Source of the DNA: UBA4582 sp047630175
GTDB taxonomy: Bacteria; Pseudomonadota; Gammaproteobacteria; Pseudomonadales; Azotimanducaceae
Assembly: GCA_047630175.1 (NCBI GenBank)
Contig: JBLHVI010000048.1
Location: 1-21,948 of the forward strand
Direction of reading: 5' to 3'
Length of the DNA: 21,948 nucleotides
Part shown: piece by piece, positions 1 through 7,657 of the stretch
Layout: each line of letters begins with the position of its first letter
How positions within the stretch are numbered: position 1 is the stretch's first letter
Made by a program: the position numbers and the translations under genes
Notes under the pieces: generated by a model
What the model saw: the letters and a program-made list of their open reading frames with translations, nothing else
Databases searched by the model: none
What the model was told of the DNA's origin: nothing

Positions 1-530
1 CTAGCATTGAGCAGTGCGATGTCATTCTTCATGGTGATACGAAGTGCCGTGGCCTCACCATGCTTAGCTAACAGCAGGTCACTAAATATAGGACTTGAGG
101 TTAGCTCTTGCTTGGCAAGTGCCAAATCAACATCTGCGTCTTTCAGAGTCCTGAACCCCTGCTGCAACTCTGCCAGGGTAACCGCAGGACTCTTCAGCAA
201 AGGCGCATTCAATATCGTGTAAACGTCAGCGATGCCGTCTATACCTTCGAGCTTCTGCTGCAGTCGTGCCAATTCCAGCAACGCCTCTTGCGTAAACAGA
301 TCGCCTTGCAATCGCGAATAAGTCAGCACAAGAAACTCCTCGTCACCACCAAAGCGGTCACGGGAAGATTCGTAATAACGCAATTGCGGATCATTTTGGT
401 CCAGCAACGTATCGCTGGAGGCGTCCAACGAAAAATCCTGGTCATAAACGCTGGCAAATGCGATCGCCATAACAAACAAAAGCAGAATGGCAATGGGCTC
501 AAGAAAATTGCGCTGCACGGTAGTTATCAC
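1..530 (-). CDS. MMPL/RND-family exporter, N-terminal fragment (runs off the left edge)
   Basis: Reading the minus strand from a GTG at 530 gives an open frame of 176 codons to the window edge. The start has an AGAGG ribosome site about seven bases upstream. The product begins with a short basic N-terminus and one membrane helix (about residues 11-26, rich in Ile/Leu/Phe/Ala). An extracytoplasmic stretch follows with LDASSDTLL, NDPQLRYY and FGGDEEFLVLTY. That pattern is typical of the first periplasmic domain of COG1033/MMPL-type RND exporters, which use the proton gradient to move lipids or hydrophobic compounds. The rest of the protein, normally 750 or more residues with 11-12 helices, lies outside the window. 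It is 65 bases downstream of the pirin gene on the same strand, so it may be the last gene of that operon. The substrate is unknown. Confidence 0.8.
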   Translation of the reverse strand, partial: MITTVQRNFLEPIAILLLFVMAIAFASVYDQDFSLDASSDTLLDQNDPQLRYYESSRDRFGGDEEFLVLTYSRLQGDLFTQEALLELARLQQKLEGIDGIADVYTILNAPLLKSPAVTLAELQQGFRTLKDADVDLALAKQELTSSPIFSDLLLAKHGEATALRITMKNDIALLNA

Positions 531-552
531 GCTAAAACCTCTTTGTAGTTAA

Positions 553-569
553 CTGGGAGACCTTCCCAG
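553..569 (-). terminator. Small hairpin between pirin and MMPL genes
   Basis: CTGGGA (553-558) and TCCCAG (564-569) form a six-base-pair stem with a five-base loop between the pirin stop and the MMPL start. No T-run follows on the minus strand, so it would be at best a weak attenuator or an RNA-processing site that changes the ratio of the two genes. Confidence 0.2.
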
Positions 570-595
570 GTAGTCACTGTTGATGAGCACCCGCA

Positions 596-1447
596 TCAGT
601 TAGCGGCGGCCGTTAACGCCCTTAGAAATTGCGGATCTTGGAAATCTTTTTGCGCCCGAATAATCTCCTCTGCGGTATTCATGACAAAAGGGCCGTATTG
701 CACTAGGGGCTCATCGATAGGGCGACCACTGAGCACCAACATTGCGGCACCTAAGCTGCCAGCTTGCAGCCGCAGTGCACTGCCTTTGGAGTAGCTGCCC
801 ATCTGACGCGCGGTGATCGCATTTGTTGCACCCTGATAGACATAAACCAGTGCAGGATTTTCGGCATTGAATGAAAGCTCAACGGCCTCGTCGCTTTTTA
901 GTTGCACATCAAGAAAAATCGGCTGGGTCGAAATTTCAGGTAACGGCCCTTGCTGTGATTGTTGATTGATGAGCACATCACCAGCGATTACGCGAACAAC
1001 GCCACCCGCAGGCAGTGTTTGCTCCGTGACATCCGCACTGGCAATTTCTTGGTAAGCAGCGGACTTCATCTTTTCAGCGGCGGGTAAATTCAACCAAATC
1101 TGAAAGCCATGCAACAAACCTTGCTCCTGCTCGGGCATTTCGGAATGAAGTACCCCGGCACCCGCCGTCATCCACTGCACATCACCCGCTGAAATAACAC
1201 CCTCGTTACCCATATGGTCACGGTGGCGCATGCGCCCTGCCTTCATGTAGGTAATGGTTTCAAACCCACGATGAGGGTGCTCGGGGAACCCCCCCATGTA
1301 GTCGGCAACATCATCTGAGTTTATTTCATCAATCATTAGAAAGGGATTAAGCAGTTGATGCAGATTGCGCCCCGCTAAACGATGAATACTTACGCCGTCG
1401 CCGTCTTGAGCAGGCCGGGCATCTATCAGTTGGGTTAATTTTCTCAC
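596..1447 (-). CDS. Pirin family protein (YhaK/quercetinase type)
   Basis: This 283-residue bicupin matches the pirin family. The N-terminal cupin keeps the metal ligands: HPHRGFET (about residues 57-64) supplies two His, and HSEMP (about 101-105) supplies the third His and the Glu. Bacterial pirins bind Fe or Ni. Some have quercetin 2,3-dioxygenase activity, and others act as redox-sensing partners of enzymes or regulators. The start is GTG, preceded at good distance by AAGGAG, and it overlaps the stop of the glutathionyl-hydroquinone reductase gene by four bases (GTGA), which indicates translational coupling. Its place in a quinone-reductase operon under a YhaJ-like regulator parallels E. 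coli yhaK beside yhaJ. The physiological substrate is not evident. Confidence 0.93.
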   Translation of the reverse strand: MRKLTQLIDARPAQDGDGVSIHRLAGRNLHQLLNPFLMIDEINSDDVADYMGGFPEHPHRGFETITYMKAGRMRHRDHMGNEGVISAGDVQWMTAGAGVLHSEMPEQEQGLLHGFQIWLNLPAAEKMKSAAYQEIASADVTEQTLPAGGVVRVIAGDVLINQQSQQGPLPEISTQPIFLDVQLKSDEAVELSFNAENPALVYVYQGATNAITARQMGSYSKGSALRLQAGSLGAAMLVLSGRPIDEPLVQYGPFVMNTAEEIIRAQKDFQDPQFLRALTAAAN

Positions 1448-2409
1448 AAGTAGTCTCCTTTTTCGCGACCATGGGGGACGGTAAAATCCTGCGCTGGACC
1501 CACAGGAATAACGCCTGTTGGGTTAATCATCAGGTGACTCGCGTAATAGTGCGTTTTGATATGTTCAAAACTGACCGTTCCTGCCACGCCAGGCACTTGG
1601 TAAAGCTCCCGTACATAACCACTAATAGCGGGATAATCTGCCAGCAACTGCCGATTGGTTTTAAAGTGCCCAAAGTACACGGCATCAAAACGAATCAAGG
1701 TAGTAAACAAACGCCAGTCTGCTTCGGTCAATTGGGCGCCAGCCAAGTAACGCTGCTTGGTTAACAATCTCTCAACCCAATCCAGCGAGTCAAACAGACT
1801 GTGAAACGCAGCTTCATAGGCTGACTGAGTGGTCGCAAAGCCGGCGCGATAAACGCCATTGTTGATCGTGTCATAGATACGATCATTCAACGCATTGACA
1901 CCAACGTGCAACGCCTGTGGATAGTAGTCTAAGGTGTTACCCGTTAAGTGATTAAACGCTGTATTGAACATGCGGATAATCTCTGATGATTCATTGCTGA
2001 CAATAGTGTGTGTTTTTTTATCCCATAGTATCGGCACGGTCACGCGACCTTCATAACTCGCATCAGCTTTTAAATACAGCTGATATGCATAGTCAAAAGC
2101 GTATAGCGGGTCAGTCATTTCCCAGCCGTTATCCAACATAATTGGCGCAACGACGGTAACGTCAATGAAACCTTGCAATTGCTTAAGCTCACGAAAAATC
2201 AACGTCCGATGCGCCCAGGGGCAAGCCAACGATACATACAAATGATATCGGTCTTTTTCGGCTTTAAAACCAAGCTCACCATTGGGACCAGCATCACCAT
2301 TCGGGGTCAGCCAATTTCTGAAGCGACTGTCCTGGCGACGAAACTCACCCCCATTGGTGCCGGTGTCGTACCATTGATCAACCCACTTACCCTTCTGCAA
2401 TATACCCAT
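1444..2409 (-). CDS. yqjG: Glutathionyl-hydroquinone reductase (Xi-class GST, YqjG/ECM4 family)
   Basis: The 321-residue length and motifs match the Xi-class glutathione transferases (COG0435). The active-site cysteine lies in LACPWAHRT (about residues 62-70), the family's CPWAHR signature. SNESSEIIRMFN (about 138-149) forms the glutathione gamma-glutamyl site. The enzyme uses glutathione to reduce glutathionyl-hydroquinones back to free hydroquinones, clearing quinone-glutathione adducts in the cytoplasm. The ATG shares its A with the TAA stop of azoR (TAATG) and has a GGAG site seven bases upstream. Its stop overlaps the pirin GTG by four bases, so azoR, this gene and pirin should be translated as a unit. 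AzoR-type quinone reduction would feed this step, and DoxX/YqjF lies just upstream, as in E. coli yqjF-yqjG. Confidence 0.95.
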   Translation of the reverse strand: MGILQKGKWVDQWYDTGTNGGEFRRQDSRFRNWLTPNGDAGPNGELGFKAEKDRYHLYVSLACPWAHRTLIFRELKQLQGFIDVTVVAPIMLDNGWEMTDPLYAFDYAYQLYLKADASYEGRVTVPILWDKKTHTIVSNESSEIIRMFNTAFNHLTGNTLDYYPQALHVGVNALNDRIYDTINNGVYRAGFATTQSAYEAAFHSLFDSLDWVERLLTKQRYLAGAQLTEADWRLFTTLIRFDAVYFGHFKTNRQLLADYPAISGYVRELYQVPGVAGTVSFEHIKTHYYASHLMINPTGVIPVGPAQDFTVPHGREKGDYL

Positions 2410-3017
2410 TACGTTGCTCCAGAGACCTGATAGTCAGATAAGTTCGACACCAACGCATCAACCTGCTGTTTGGCTTGAGCAATTACTTCTTCAGGCGTGC
2501 CTTTCGAGCCACTTGCATCAACATGCAAGACTTCGTCAACACCAAGAAACCGGCAGACGTGCTCCAAATAACCACTAACAAAGTCCATTGCACTGCCGAC
2601 GGGTGTGCCACCCGTGGCTGTGATAATGAATGCTCGCTTTACGCCTAACAAACCTTGTGGGCCTTGCGCGGTATACTGGAAACTGACACCCGCTCTACAG
2701 ATGGCATCGATCCATTGTTTTAATGATGCCGGAATACCAAAGTTGTACATCGGCGCACCCAGCACCAGGGTATCGGCGCTCTTCAATTCATCAATCAACT
2801 GATTAGATACCGCTAACTGAGCCTGCAAACTGCTGCGCGAGCTGTCTGATGAGGACTGAACCCCCACCAGATCCTCGGCACTGATGGGTGGTAAAGGCTG
2901 CTGCGCCAGATCTCGGCTAACAACATGCTTTCCCAGTGCATCAACGAGGTACTCCCCAATAATGCGCGTATTTGAATCATGTAATCGTGCACTGCTGTTA
3001 ATATGTAATATGGTCAT
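2409..3017 (-). CDS. azoR: FMN-dependent NADH:quinone oxidoreductase / azoreductase
   Basis: The product from ATG 3017 is 202 residues, the usual AzoR length (COG1182). It begins with MTILHINSSAR, the FMN phosphate-binding loop of flavodoxin-fold azoreductases. LGAPMYNFGIPASLKQWID (about residues 90-108) and ITATGGTP (about 132-139) are the other family motifs around FMN. The enzyme moves two electrons from NADH to quinones or azo compounds and so avoids semiquinone radicals. The frame stays open upstream to 3092, but the FMN loop must start near residue 5, and GGGG lies upstream of ATG 3017. I therefore place the start at 3017, which removes an overlap with DoxX and leaves 37 bases between the genes. 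It is coupled to yqjG by a TAATG overlap. Confidence 0.94.
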   Translation of the reverse strand: MTILHINSSARLHDSNTRIIGEYLVDALGKHVVSRDLAQQPLPPISAEDLVGVQSSSDSSRSSLQAQLAVSNQLIDELKSADTLVLGAPMYNFGIPASLKQWIDAICRAGVSFQYTAQGPQGLLGVKRAFIITATGGTPVGSAMDFVSGYLEHVCRFLGVDEVLHVDASGSKGTPEEVIAQAKQQVDALVSNLSDYQVSGAT

Positions 3018-3054
3018 TTTTGTGCCCCATTCGATATGATTTGTTCGGTTATTT

Positions 3055-3501
3055 TTACTTTGCGAATTGAGTTTGAAGCGCCCGATCTGCACTGAGGCTA
3101 CCGGCCCCTCTCAATACCAGAGCCACACTCACCGCCAGTAAGGCGAGACCAAATTCATAACCGTTATCTGCCATGAACAGACCATTTGAAAGATGAACTG
3201 TTACAATCGCGACCATCATGGTAATCGCTAACACAAGGGCCGCTGGGCGAACGAGCAAGCCTGTAATCAACAACAAGCCGCCCAAAAACTCCGCGCCACC
3301 CGCCATTGCTGCCATTAACAGACCAGGCTCGAGACCAATTGACGCCATCCAGCCCGCCGTGCCTTCTAGGCCGTAACCACCAAACCAGCCGAACAATTTC
3401 TGCGCACCATGCGCGACGAAGATTGAACCCGCGCCGACCCGCAAAGGTAATGTATCCAAACCGGCTGCCGTGCTTACTATCTTGCTTATGATTGACTTCA
3501 T
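3055..3501 (-). CDS. DoxX family membrane protein (YqjF-like)
   Basis: This 148-residue protein has four predicted membrane helices (about residues 19-35, 58-82, 86-105 and 114-131). It carries the DoxX signature around PLRVGAGSIFVAHGAQKLFGWFGG. DoxX proteins are small inner-membrane proteins often linked to redox or thiol stress; the biochemical role is unsettled. In E. coli the homologue yqjF precedes yqjG and is induced through YhaJ by breakdown products of 2,4-dinitrotoluene. Here it is the first gene of a minus-strand run ahead of azoR, yqjG and pirin, divergent from a YhaJ-like regulator. A weak purine-rich site (AGAG) precedes the ATG. A CTAAA/TTTAG inverted repeat overlaps the leader just upstream and may bind the regulator. 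Confidence 0.9.
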   Translation of the reverse strand: MKSIISKIVSTAAGLDTLPLRVGAGSIFVAHGAQKLFGWFGGYGLEGTAGWMASIGLEPGLLMAAMAGGAEFLGGLLLITGLLVRPAALVLAITMMVAIVTVHLSNGLFMADNGYEFGLALLAVSVALVLRGAGSLSADRALQTQFAK

Positions 3502-3510
3502 AATGATGCT

Positions 3511-3524
3511 CTAAAATTATTTAG
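3511..3524. promoter_or_regulatory. Candidate operator in the doxX leader
   Basis: CTAAA (3511-3515) and TTTAG (3520-3524) are perfect inverted arms around ATTA, ten bases upstream of the doxX ATG. The arms resemble the TCTAA/TTAGA half-sites in front of the divergent LysR gene. This could be the second half of a LysR regulatory region or the site that controls the operon, but AT-rich palindromes also arise by chance. Confidence 0.35.
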
Positions 3525-3591
3525 GTAAGTTTATTTACGTGCGGGATCTATTGTATTGATTGCCAAGCTCGCAATAAGCCCTGCTTTTTGA

Positions 3592-3613
3592 TTAGAATGA
3601 TCTAAATATTAGA
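3592..3613. promoter_or_regulatory. Candidate LysR binding region: three alternating half-sites
   Basis: TTAGA (3592-3596), TCTAA (3601-3605) and TTAGA (3609-3613) lie in alternating orientation just before the LysR ATG at 3635. The first two form a palindrome that fits the T-N11-A pattern of LysR boxes (T3593 to A3605). The second and third form another palindrome with a three-base centre. The position suits autoregulation together with control of the divergent doxX operon. No binding data are available from sequence alone. Confidence 0.45.
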
Positions 3614-3634
3614 ACAATAGTGACGAGTCGATAT

Positions 3635-4531
3635 ATGGCAAAAAATCCCATAACAATTGACGTCTTAGAGACGCTAGACGCGATCGACCGGCGCGGAAGC
3701 TTCGCAAAAGCTGCCGAAGAACTGAACAAAGCTACGTCGGCGGTTTCCTACGCCGTGCAGAAGCTGGAAGAGCAATTAGACATTACCTTGTTTCAACGCC
3801 AAGGCCGCCGCTCAGTGTTAACACCCGCAGGTCAACTCATACTGGCAGAGGGTCGAGATATACTCATCACCACAACCCGGCTAGCGAACAAAGCGAAAGA
3901 GGTCGCCACTGGCTGGGAGCCACGTATTAGTATCGCAGTCGAGCTACATACAAATTATCCGACTTTTTTTGGTCTTATAAATGATTTCCTAGTAGAGCAC
4001 CCTTCAATTGAAATCGACATCCGAGAGTCGGTACTGAATGGCGGCTGGGAGGCCCTTGCGCAAGATAACGTTGACCTGATCGTGGGGGCACCCGGCCCAG
4101 TACCGTTGCAAAAAGGCTACCGCGCCGTACCCATGGCACCCATCGAACTCGTACCGGTAATCGCAGGCAATCATAGTCAAGCCGGTTTAGCCAACAACTC
4201 CGAGGCGCTGCAACTCGCACTGCCAAAACTCCGACGTATTATCATTCACGACACCTCGCTAGTTGATGTAGCTCGCGCTCAAGGCTTAAGTAATGATGGC
4301 GCTGTGTTCTACGTGCAAACAATTGACCAAAAACTCAAATCAATCATGGCGGGAATAGGCATTGGCCACCTACCGCGACAACTTATTGAACAACAGCTCA
4401 AAACAGGTGACTTAGTCGAATTAAAGCTAGTGCATAAATCTGATCACGATATTTTTCTTGCCTGGAAAATTAGCAACAAAAGCAGGGGCCTGCAGGCTTT
4501 GACTAAAATCATAACGGCCACCAATTGGTAG
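3635..4531 (+). CDS. LysR-family transcriptional regulator, YhaJ-like
   Basis: The protein (298 residues from ATG 3635) has an N-terminal winged helix-turn-helix (about residues 6-64) containing LDAIDRRGSFAKAAEELN and SAVSYAVQKLEEQL. A LysR substrate domain follows (about 90-290). The recognition-helix region and the phrase ATGWEPRISIAVE resemble E. coli YhaJ, which activates yqjF in response to quinone-like metabolites of 2,4-dinitrotoluene. The frame could begin at GTG 3620, but no ribosome site precedes it. ATG 3635 follows GACGAG and gives the usual N-terminus. It is divergent from doxX-azoR-yqjG-pirin with 133 bases between starts, the classic layout for a LysR protein and its target operon. 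The predicted inducer is a quinone or nitro/phenolic compound, by inference. Confidence 0.93.
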   Translation: MAKNPITIDVLETLDAIDRRGSFAKAAEELNKATSAVSYAVQKLEEQLDITLFQRQGRRSVLTPAGQLILAEGRDILITTTRLANKAKEVATGWEPRISIAVELHTNYPTFFGLINDFLVEHPSIEIDIRESVLNGGWEALAQDNVDLIVGAPGPVPLQKGYRAVPMAPIELVPVIAGNHSQAGLANNSEALQLALPKLRRIIIHDTSLVDVARAQGLSNDGAVFYVQTIDQKLKSIMAGIGIGHLPRQLIEQQLKTGDLVELKLVHKSDHDIFLAWKISNKSRGLQALTKIITATNW

Positions 4532-4564
4532 CGAGCAACCCGCGCACCCACCCACCTAGTCCAT

Positions 4565-6703
4565 TCAAGATTTTATTGAAATGTTAACGATATCCTGACC
4601 TGCAACAGCGGCCGGCACAGCGCAACACAGTAAAACCTCGCTAGTACCAAGCGGCAACGACGGCTCAGACAGATAACTCACAGCACCAGAGATCAGTTCG
4701 GCTTTACACGCACCGCACTGTCCACTTCGACAGCCAAATTCAGGTGTTAATCCATGCGCTTCGGCAAAATCTAGTAGGCTGCCATCTTTAGTCGACCACG
4801 CTTGCTCAACATTTGATGCCGCAAAGTTAACTATCGCTTCGCGTGCCGGAGCAATGGGTTCGAATTTTTTGCTCAATTGATCGACGATGCGTTGCAATGA
4901 CGCTGGGCCAAATTCCTCCGCAAAAACGCTTGCATCATTAACACCTAGCACTCGCAAAATGTCATACATCGACTGCATAAAAGATGCAGGCCCACAGAGA
5001 TAAAAATCGTAATCATCCAAGGCGAGAACGGCCTGCAGTAGCGACGCAGTAATACGTCCATGATGATGATAATCACGCTCGAGCTTCATGCTCTCGTCGA
5101 CCTCGCTCAGCGCCCAGACTATTCGAATGGCGCCATTTGATTGCGCCTCGATCTCTTCAAGCTCTTGGAAGAAAGCTCGCTGCTCACGGTTAGTGGCCGC
5201 ACAGATAAGCGTCGTCGGTCGTACCGTTCGCGTACGTACACTCTCATTCAGTGCGTGCCTTACCATCGATATCATAGGCGTGATACCAACCCCACCTGCT
5301 AGCAGGACTGCGTGACGGGTTTCGGCGGCATCGAAAGTAAAGGTACCACTGGGCGCCTTGGCGCATAGCATGTCACCGACACGTAGTTCACGATGAATCA
5401 GATTTGAAAACAGACCGTCGGGAACGCCCTCTTCTAGTGACTTTTCTCGCTTCACACTAATACGCAAGTCAAAATCAGCGGGAGCACTGGATACTGTATA
5501 GGTTCTGATCACGTCTTTGCCATCTATTGGGTATTTCAATGTCAAAAATTGGCCCGGCTTGAAACTCGGCACAGCGTTATCGACAGGCCGCAGATAGAAT
5601 GACTTAATCACACTACTTTCTTCGACAATGTTGTTCACTACATAAGGCAGCCACTGTTCACGACGCGACTCAGCATGCCTCTTTCCGGCTGCCTCAGCCC
5701 ACGTGCCGGTGAGCAGCGTGTTCGGCGAATACTCATCCATCTTCCAACGCAGTGGCAGGCCACGCTCAATCCAACGGCCATGATCAATACGGAACCGCCA
5801 TAAGCGCTCCGCACCTTTAAAGTATTCAGCCTCCGGAGAATCCCATAACATCTCTACAGTGCCTGTCAGCGTTAACAAATGACCATTTTCAAAATCCAAA
5901 AACAACAAACCTGCCTGCGCGTTCTCAGTAAAATTACCCAAGGTATTGAAGTGGTTGTTACCAAGGTAGTCGGGAATCGTTAGGACACTATCGCTATCAA
6001 TCCGAATAAAACCCGGCCGACCACCGCGATGGGAGACATCAGCACCTTCGCTGGCTTCGCCACTATCATTGCTAACATAGCTGGCGACAAAGAAAGTGTC
6101 ACTGTTGGCTATCAGCGCTTGCGCACGCGAATCGAGCGTCGTTAACGCTGTCATCGCAGATGCCGACAACCGCTCACTCGCTATCGTTTCTAACTCACGA
6201 CGCTGAATATATTGCGGGCAGTTGCCGAAGGATTGATCGACCTGCAAGCTAATCTGCTGTTCGGAAGACTCAATAATATGCGCAGCCAGGCGGTTGCGTC
6301 GCCGAGTAGGCAGGTCTATGCCCAGTAAACCGAGACGAGTACCGGGTGTTAACGCATCAACCAGTGGGTCGCCTGCAACGGGTTGAGCACAAACCACCAG
6401 CGTTTCATTATCAGGCGATGTGATAAAACCAGGCTTATTGAAAAGTATCGAAGCCCATGGCCAACCCCGAGTATCGGCATGGCCTACAAAAATAAATGGT
6501 AGCTGTTGGTAAAACTCGCGGTGCTGCTGTGGCATATGGTCGCGGATAACACGGCTACCAAAACGCTCCATTTGCTCACGAACACCAAGCTGTTGTTGAA
6601 CTGCCCGCTCTCCACGATGAAAAGGAGAGGGAGAAGGAGAGGGAGAGGGAGAGGGAGAGGGAAAAACCATCGAATTTGAAGGTATGCCGTTAGTATTTTT
6701 CAT
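4565..6703 (-). CDS. PNPOx-like / ferredoxin-NADP reductase / [2Fe-2S] ferredoxin fusion protein
   Basis: The 712-residue protein has three parts. Residues about 45-310 are a pyridoxamine-phosphate-oxidase-like flavin barrel, with SPFHRGE at its head. Residues about 354-600 are a ferredoxin-reductase module: RTYTVSS (400-406) binds FAD, GGVGITPM (470-477) and CGP (580-582) bind the pyridine nucleotide. Residues about 625-712 are a plant-type ferredoxin with cluster ligands Cys658, Cys663, Cys666 and Cys693 or Cys694. The layout implies electron flow from NAD(P)H through FAD and [2Fe-2S] to a flavin or acceptor at the N-terminus. The substrate is unknown. The ATG has AGGG upstream. The first 28 residues include a Pro-Ser dipeptide run encoded by a hexanucleotide repeat, so the true core may begin near residue 27. 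It lies downstream of the GST gene with a 223-base gap. Confidence 0.88.
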   Translation of the reverse strand: MKNTNGIPSNSMVFPSPSPSPSPSPSPFHRGERAVQQQLGVREQMERFGSRVIRDHMPQQHREFYQQLPFIFVGHADTRGWPWASILFNKPGFITSPDNETLVVCAQPVAGDPLVDALTPGTRLGLLGIDLPTRRRNRLAAHIIESSEQQISLQVDQSFGNCPQYIQRRELETIASERLSASAMTALTTLDSRAQALIANSDTFFVASYVSNDSGEASEGADVSHRGGRPGFIRIDSDSVLTIPDYLGNNHFNTLGNFTENAQAGLLFLDFENGHLLTLTGTVEMLWDSPEAEYFKGAERLWRFRIDHGRWIERGLPLRWKMDEYSPNTLLTGTWAEAAGKRHAESRREQWLPYVVNNIVEESSVIKSFYLRPVDNAVPSFKPGQFLTLKYPIDGKDVIRTYTVSSAPADFDLRISVKREKSLEEGVPDGLFSNLIHRELRVGDMLCAKAPSGTFTFDAAETRHAVLLAGGVGITPMISMVRHALNESVRTRTVRPTTLICAATNREQRAFFQELEEIEAQSNGAIRIVWALSEVDESMKLERDYHHHGRITASLLQAVLALDDYDFYLCGPASFMQSMYDILRVLGVNDASVFAEEFGPASLQRIVDQLSKKFEPIAPAREAIVNFAASNVEQAWSTKDGSLLDFAEAHGLTPEFGCRSGQCGACKAELISGAVSYLSEPSLPLGTSEVLLCCAVPAAVAGQDIVNISIKS
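6623..6661 (-). repeat. CCCTCT hexanucleotide microsatellite inside the flavoprotein N-terminus
   Basis: On the coding (minus) strand, six hexamers of CCCTCT or its one-base variant CCTTCT are followed by CCT. They encode about six Pro-Ser dipeptides (residues 15-27). Because the unit is six bases, copy-number change would alter linker length without shifting the frame. Confidence 0.85.
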
Positions 6704-6926
6704 AGCCGTTGCCCTGCGTTACCTATTAAATGCTAGCCCTTGTCACAAGGACTCAACCGTTCAATCTCACCAGACCGAAGGCGCCTGTCATCACCTAGGC
6801 GATACACAAACACTCGAAACAACTTTCCTCCCACCTTCCCATAAAGCGCGTGCTAGCTAGACGGTAGTGGGAAATGAACCAGCCAAATAGCCATCTTGTT
6901 GATCTGACTGATTCATTAGCAGGAGC
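6704..6926. other. Intergenic region with a short palindrome upstream of the flavoprotein gene
   Basis: This 223-base gap separates the GST stop from the flavoprotein ATG, both on the minus strand. CCTTGT (6738-6743) and ACAAGG (6745-6750) form a perfect six-base inverted repeat with a one-base centre, 35 bases upstream of the ATG. It could be a repressor site or a small hairpin. I see no clear terminator after the GST gene, so transcription from the GST side could continue into the flavoprotein. Confidence 0.3.
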
Positions 6927-7550
6927 TTATGCGGCCAGACCAACAGCCGTTGCTTGCATCGCAACGAAGCCCGGTAGCTGCTCTATGCGCTGCAACCAAG
7001 CGCGAACGTTAGCATAGTCCCGCAATGACACATCTCCTTCAGGGGCATGCGCTATGTAGGCATAGTTGGCGATGTCAGCAATAGTCGCCTTATCAGTCGC
7101 CAGCCAATCGCGACCCTGCAGATGAGCATCGAGCACTTCCAGCAACGCATGCGATTGCGCAATCAAAGCTTGCAGATCTAAATCTGTACCAAACACATTA
7201 ACCAAGCGCGCTGAGGCTGGCCCCGAAGCTACCTTACTCGCCGCCACTGATAGAAAGCGCTGAACCTCAGAGGCTGCAACAGCCTCTTCAGGCAACCATT
7301 GGCGGCTAGCATCGTACTCAGTTGCCAGATAAACCAAAATAGCGTTGGAGTCTGACAACGTAGCGTCGCCATCCTCTAAAACGGGCAATTGACCGAAACT
7401 ATTTTTCTGTAGAAACGCAGTTTTTTTATGTTCCCCGCTGCCAAGATCCACATCGATAATGTCGGCATCAAGACCAAGAATAGATAGAAACAGCTCAACC
7501 CGGTGCGAATGACCAGACAAAGCATGACGGTGAAGTGTGATAGTAGACAT
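6927..7550 (-). CDS. Glutathione S-transferase family protein
   Basis: The 207-residue product has a thioredoxin-fold N-terminal domain (about residues 1-80) and an all-helical C-terminal domain (about 90-200). LSGHSHRVELFLSILGL begins the first helix near the catalytic position. SFGQLPVLEDGDATLSDSNAILVYLA (about 51-76) contains the cis-Pro and the Asp-Ser pair that hold the glutathione gamma-glutamyl group. WLATDKATIADIANYAYI is the usual N-capping motif of the C-terminal domain. It conjugates glutathione to electrophiles or acts as a thiol reductase; the subclass is not clear. An AAGGA site lies eight bases before the ATG. The DUF1348 gene lies 107 bases upstream on the same strand, so both are probably controlled by the TetR operators beyond it. 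Confidence 0.92.
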   Translation of the reverse strand: MSTITLHRHALSGHSHRVELFLSILGLDADIIDVDLGSGEHKKTAFLQKNSFGQLPVLEDGDATLSDSNAILVYLATEYDASRQWLPEEAVAASEVQRFLSVAASKVASGPASARLVNVFGTDLDLQALIAQSHALLEVLDAHLQGRDWLATDKATIADIANYAYIAHAPEGDVSLRDYANVRAWLQRIEQLPGFVAMQATAVGLAA

Positions 7551-7657
7551 AGCATTTTCCTTACTTTAGTTATGGTGTGTTTGTGTATATCTGTGAAGTA
7601 GCTGGAACGTAGTTGAGGGCTTGTTTAGCCCGGGGTAAAACACGTTGAGTAAACGCT

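Noticed and set aside
108..548. Plus-strand open frame of 146 codons
   Set aside because: It is antisense to the MMPL fragment, whose minus-strand frame shows clear family motifs and a ribosome site.
3018..3092. N-terminal extension of AzoR by 25 codons
   Set aside because: It would overlap doxX and put extra residues before the FMN-binding loop that begins the family.
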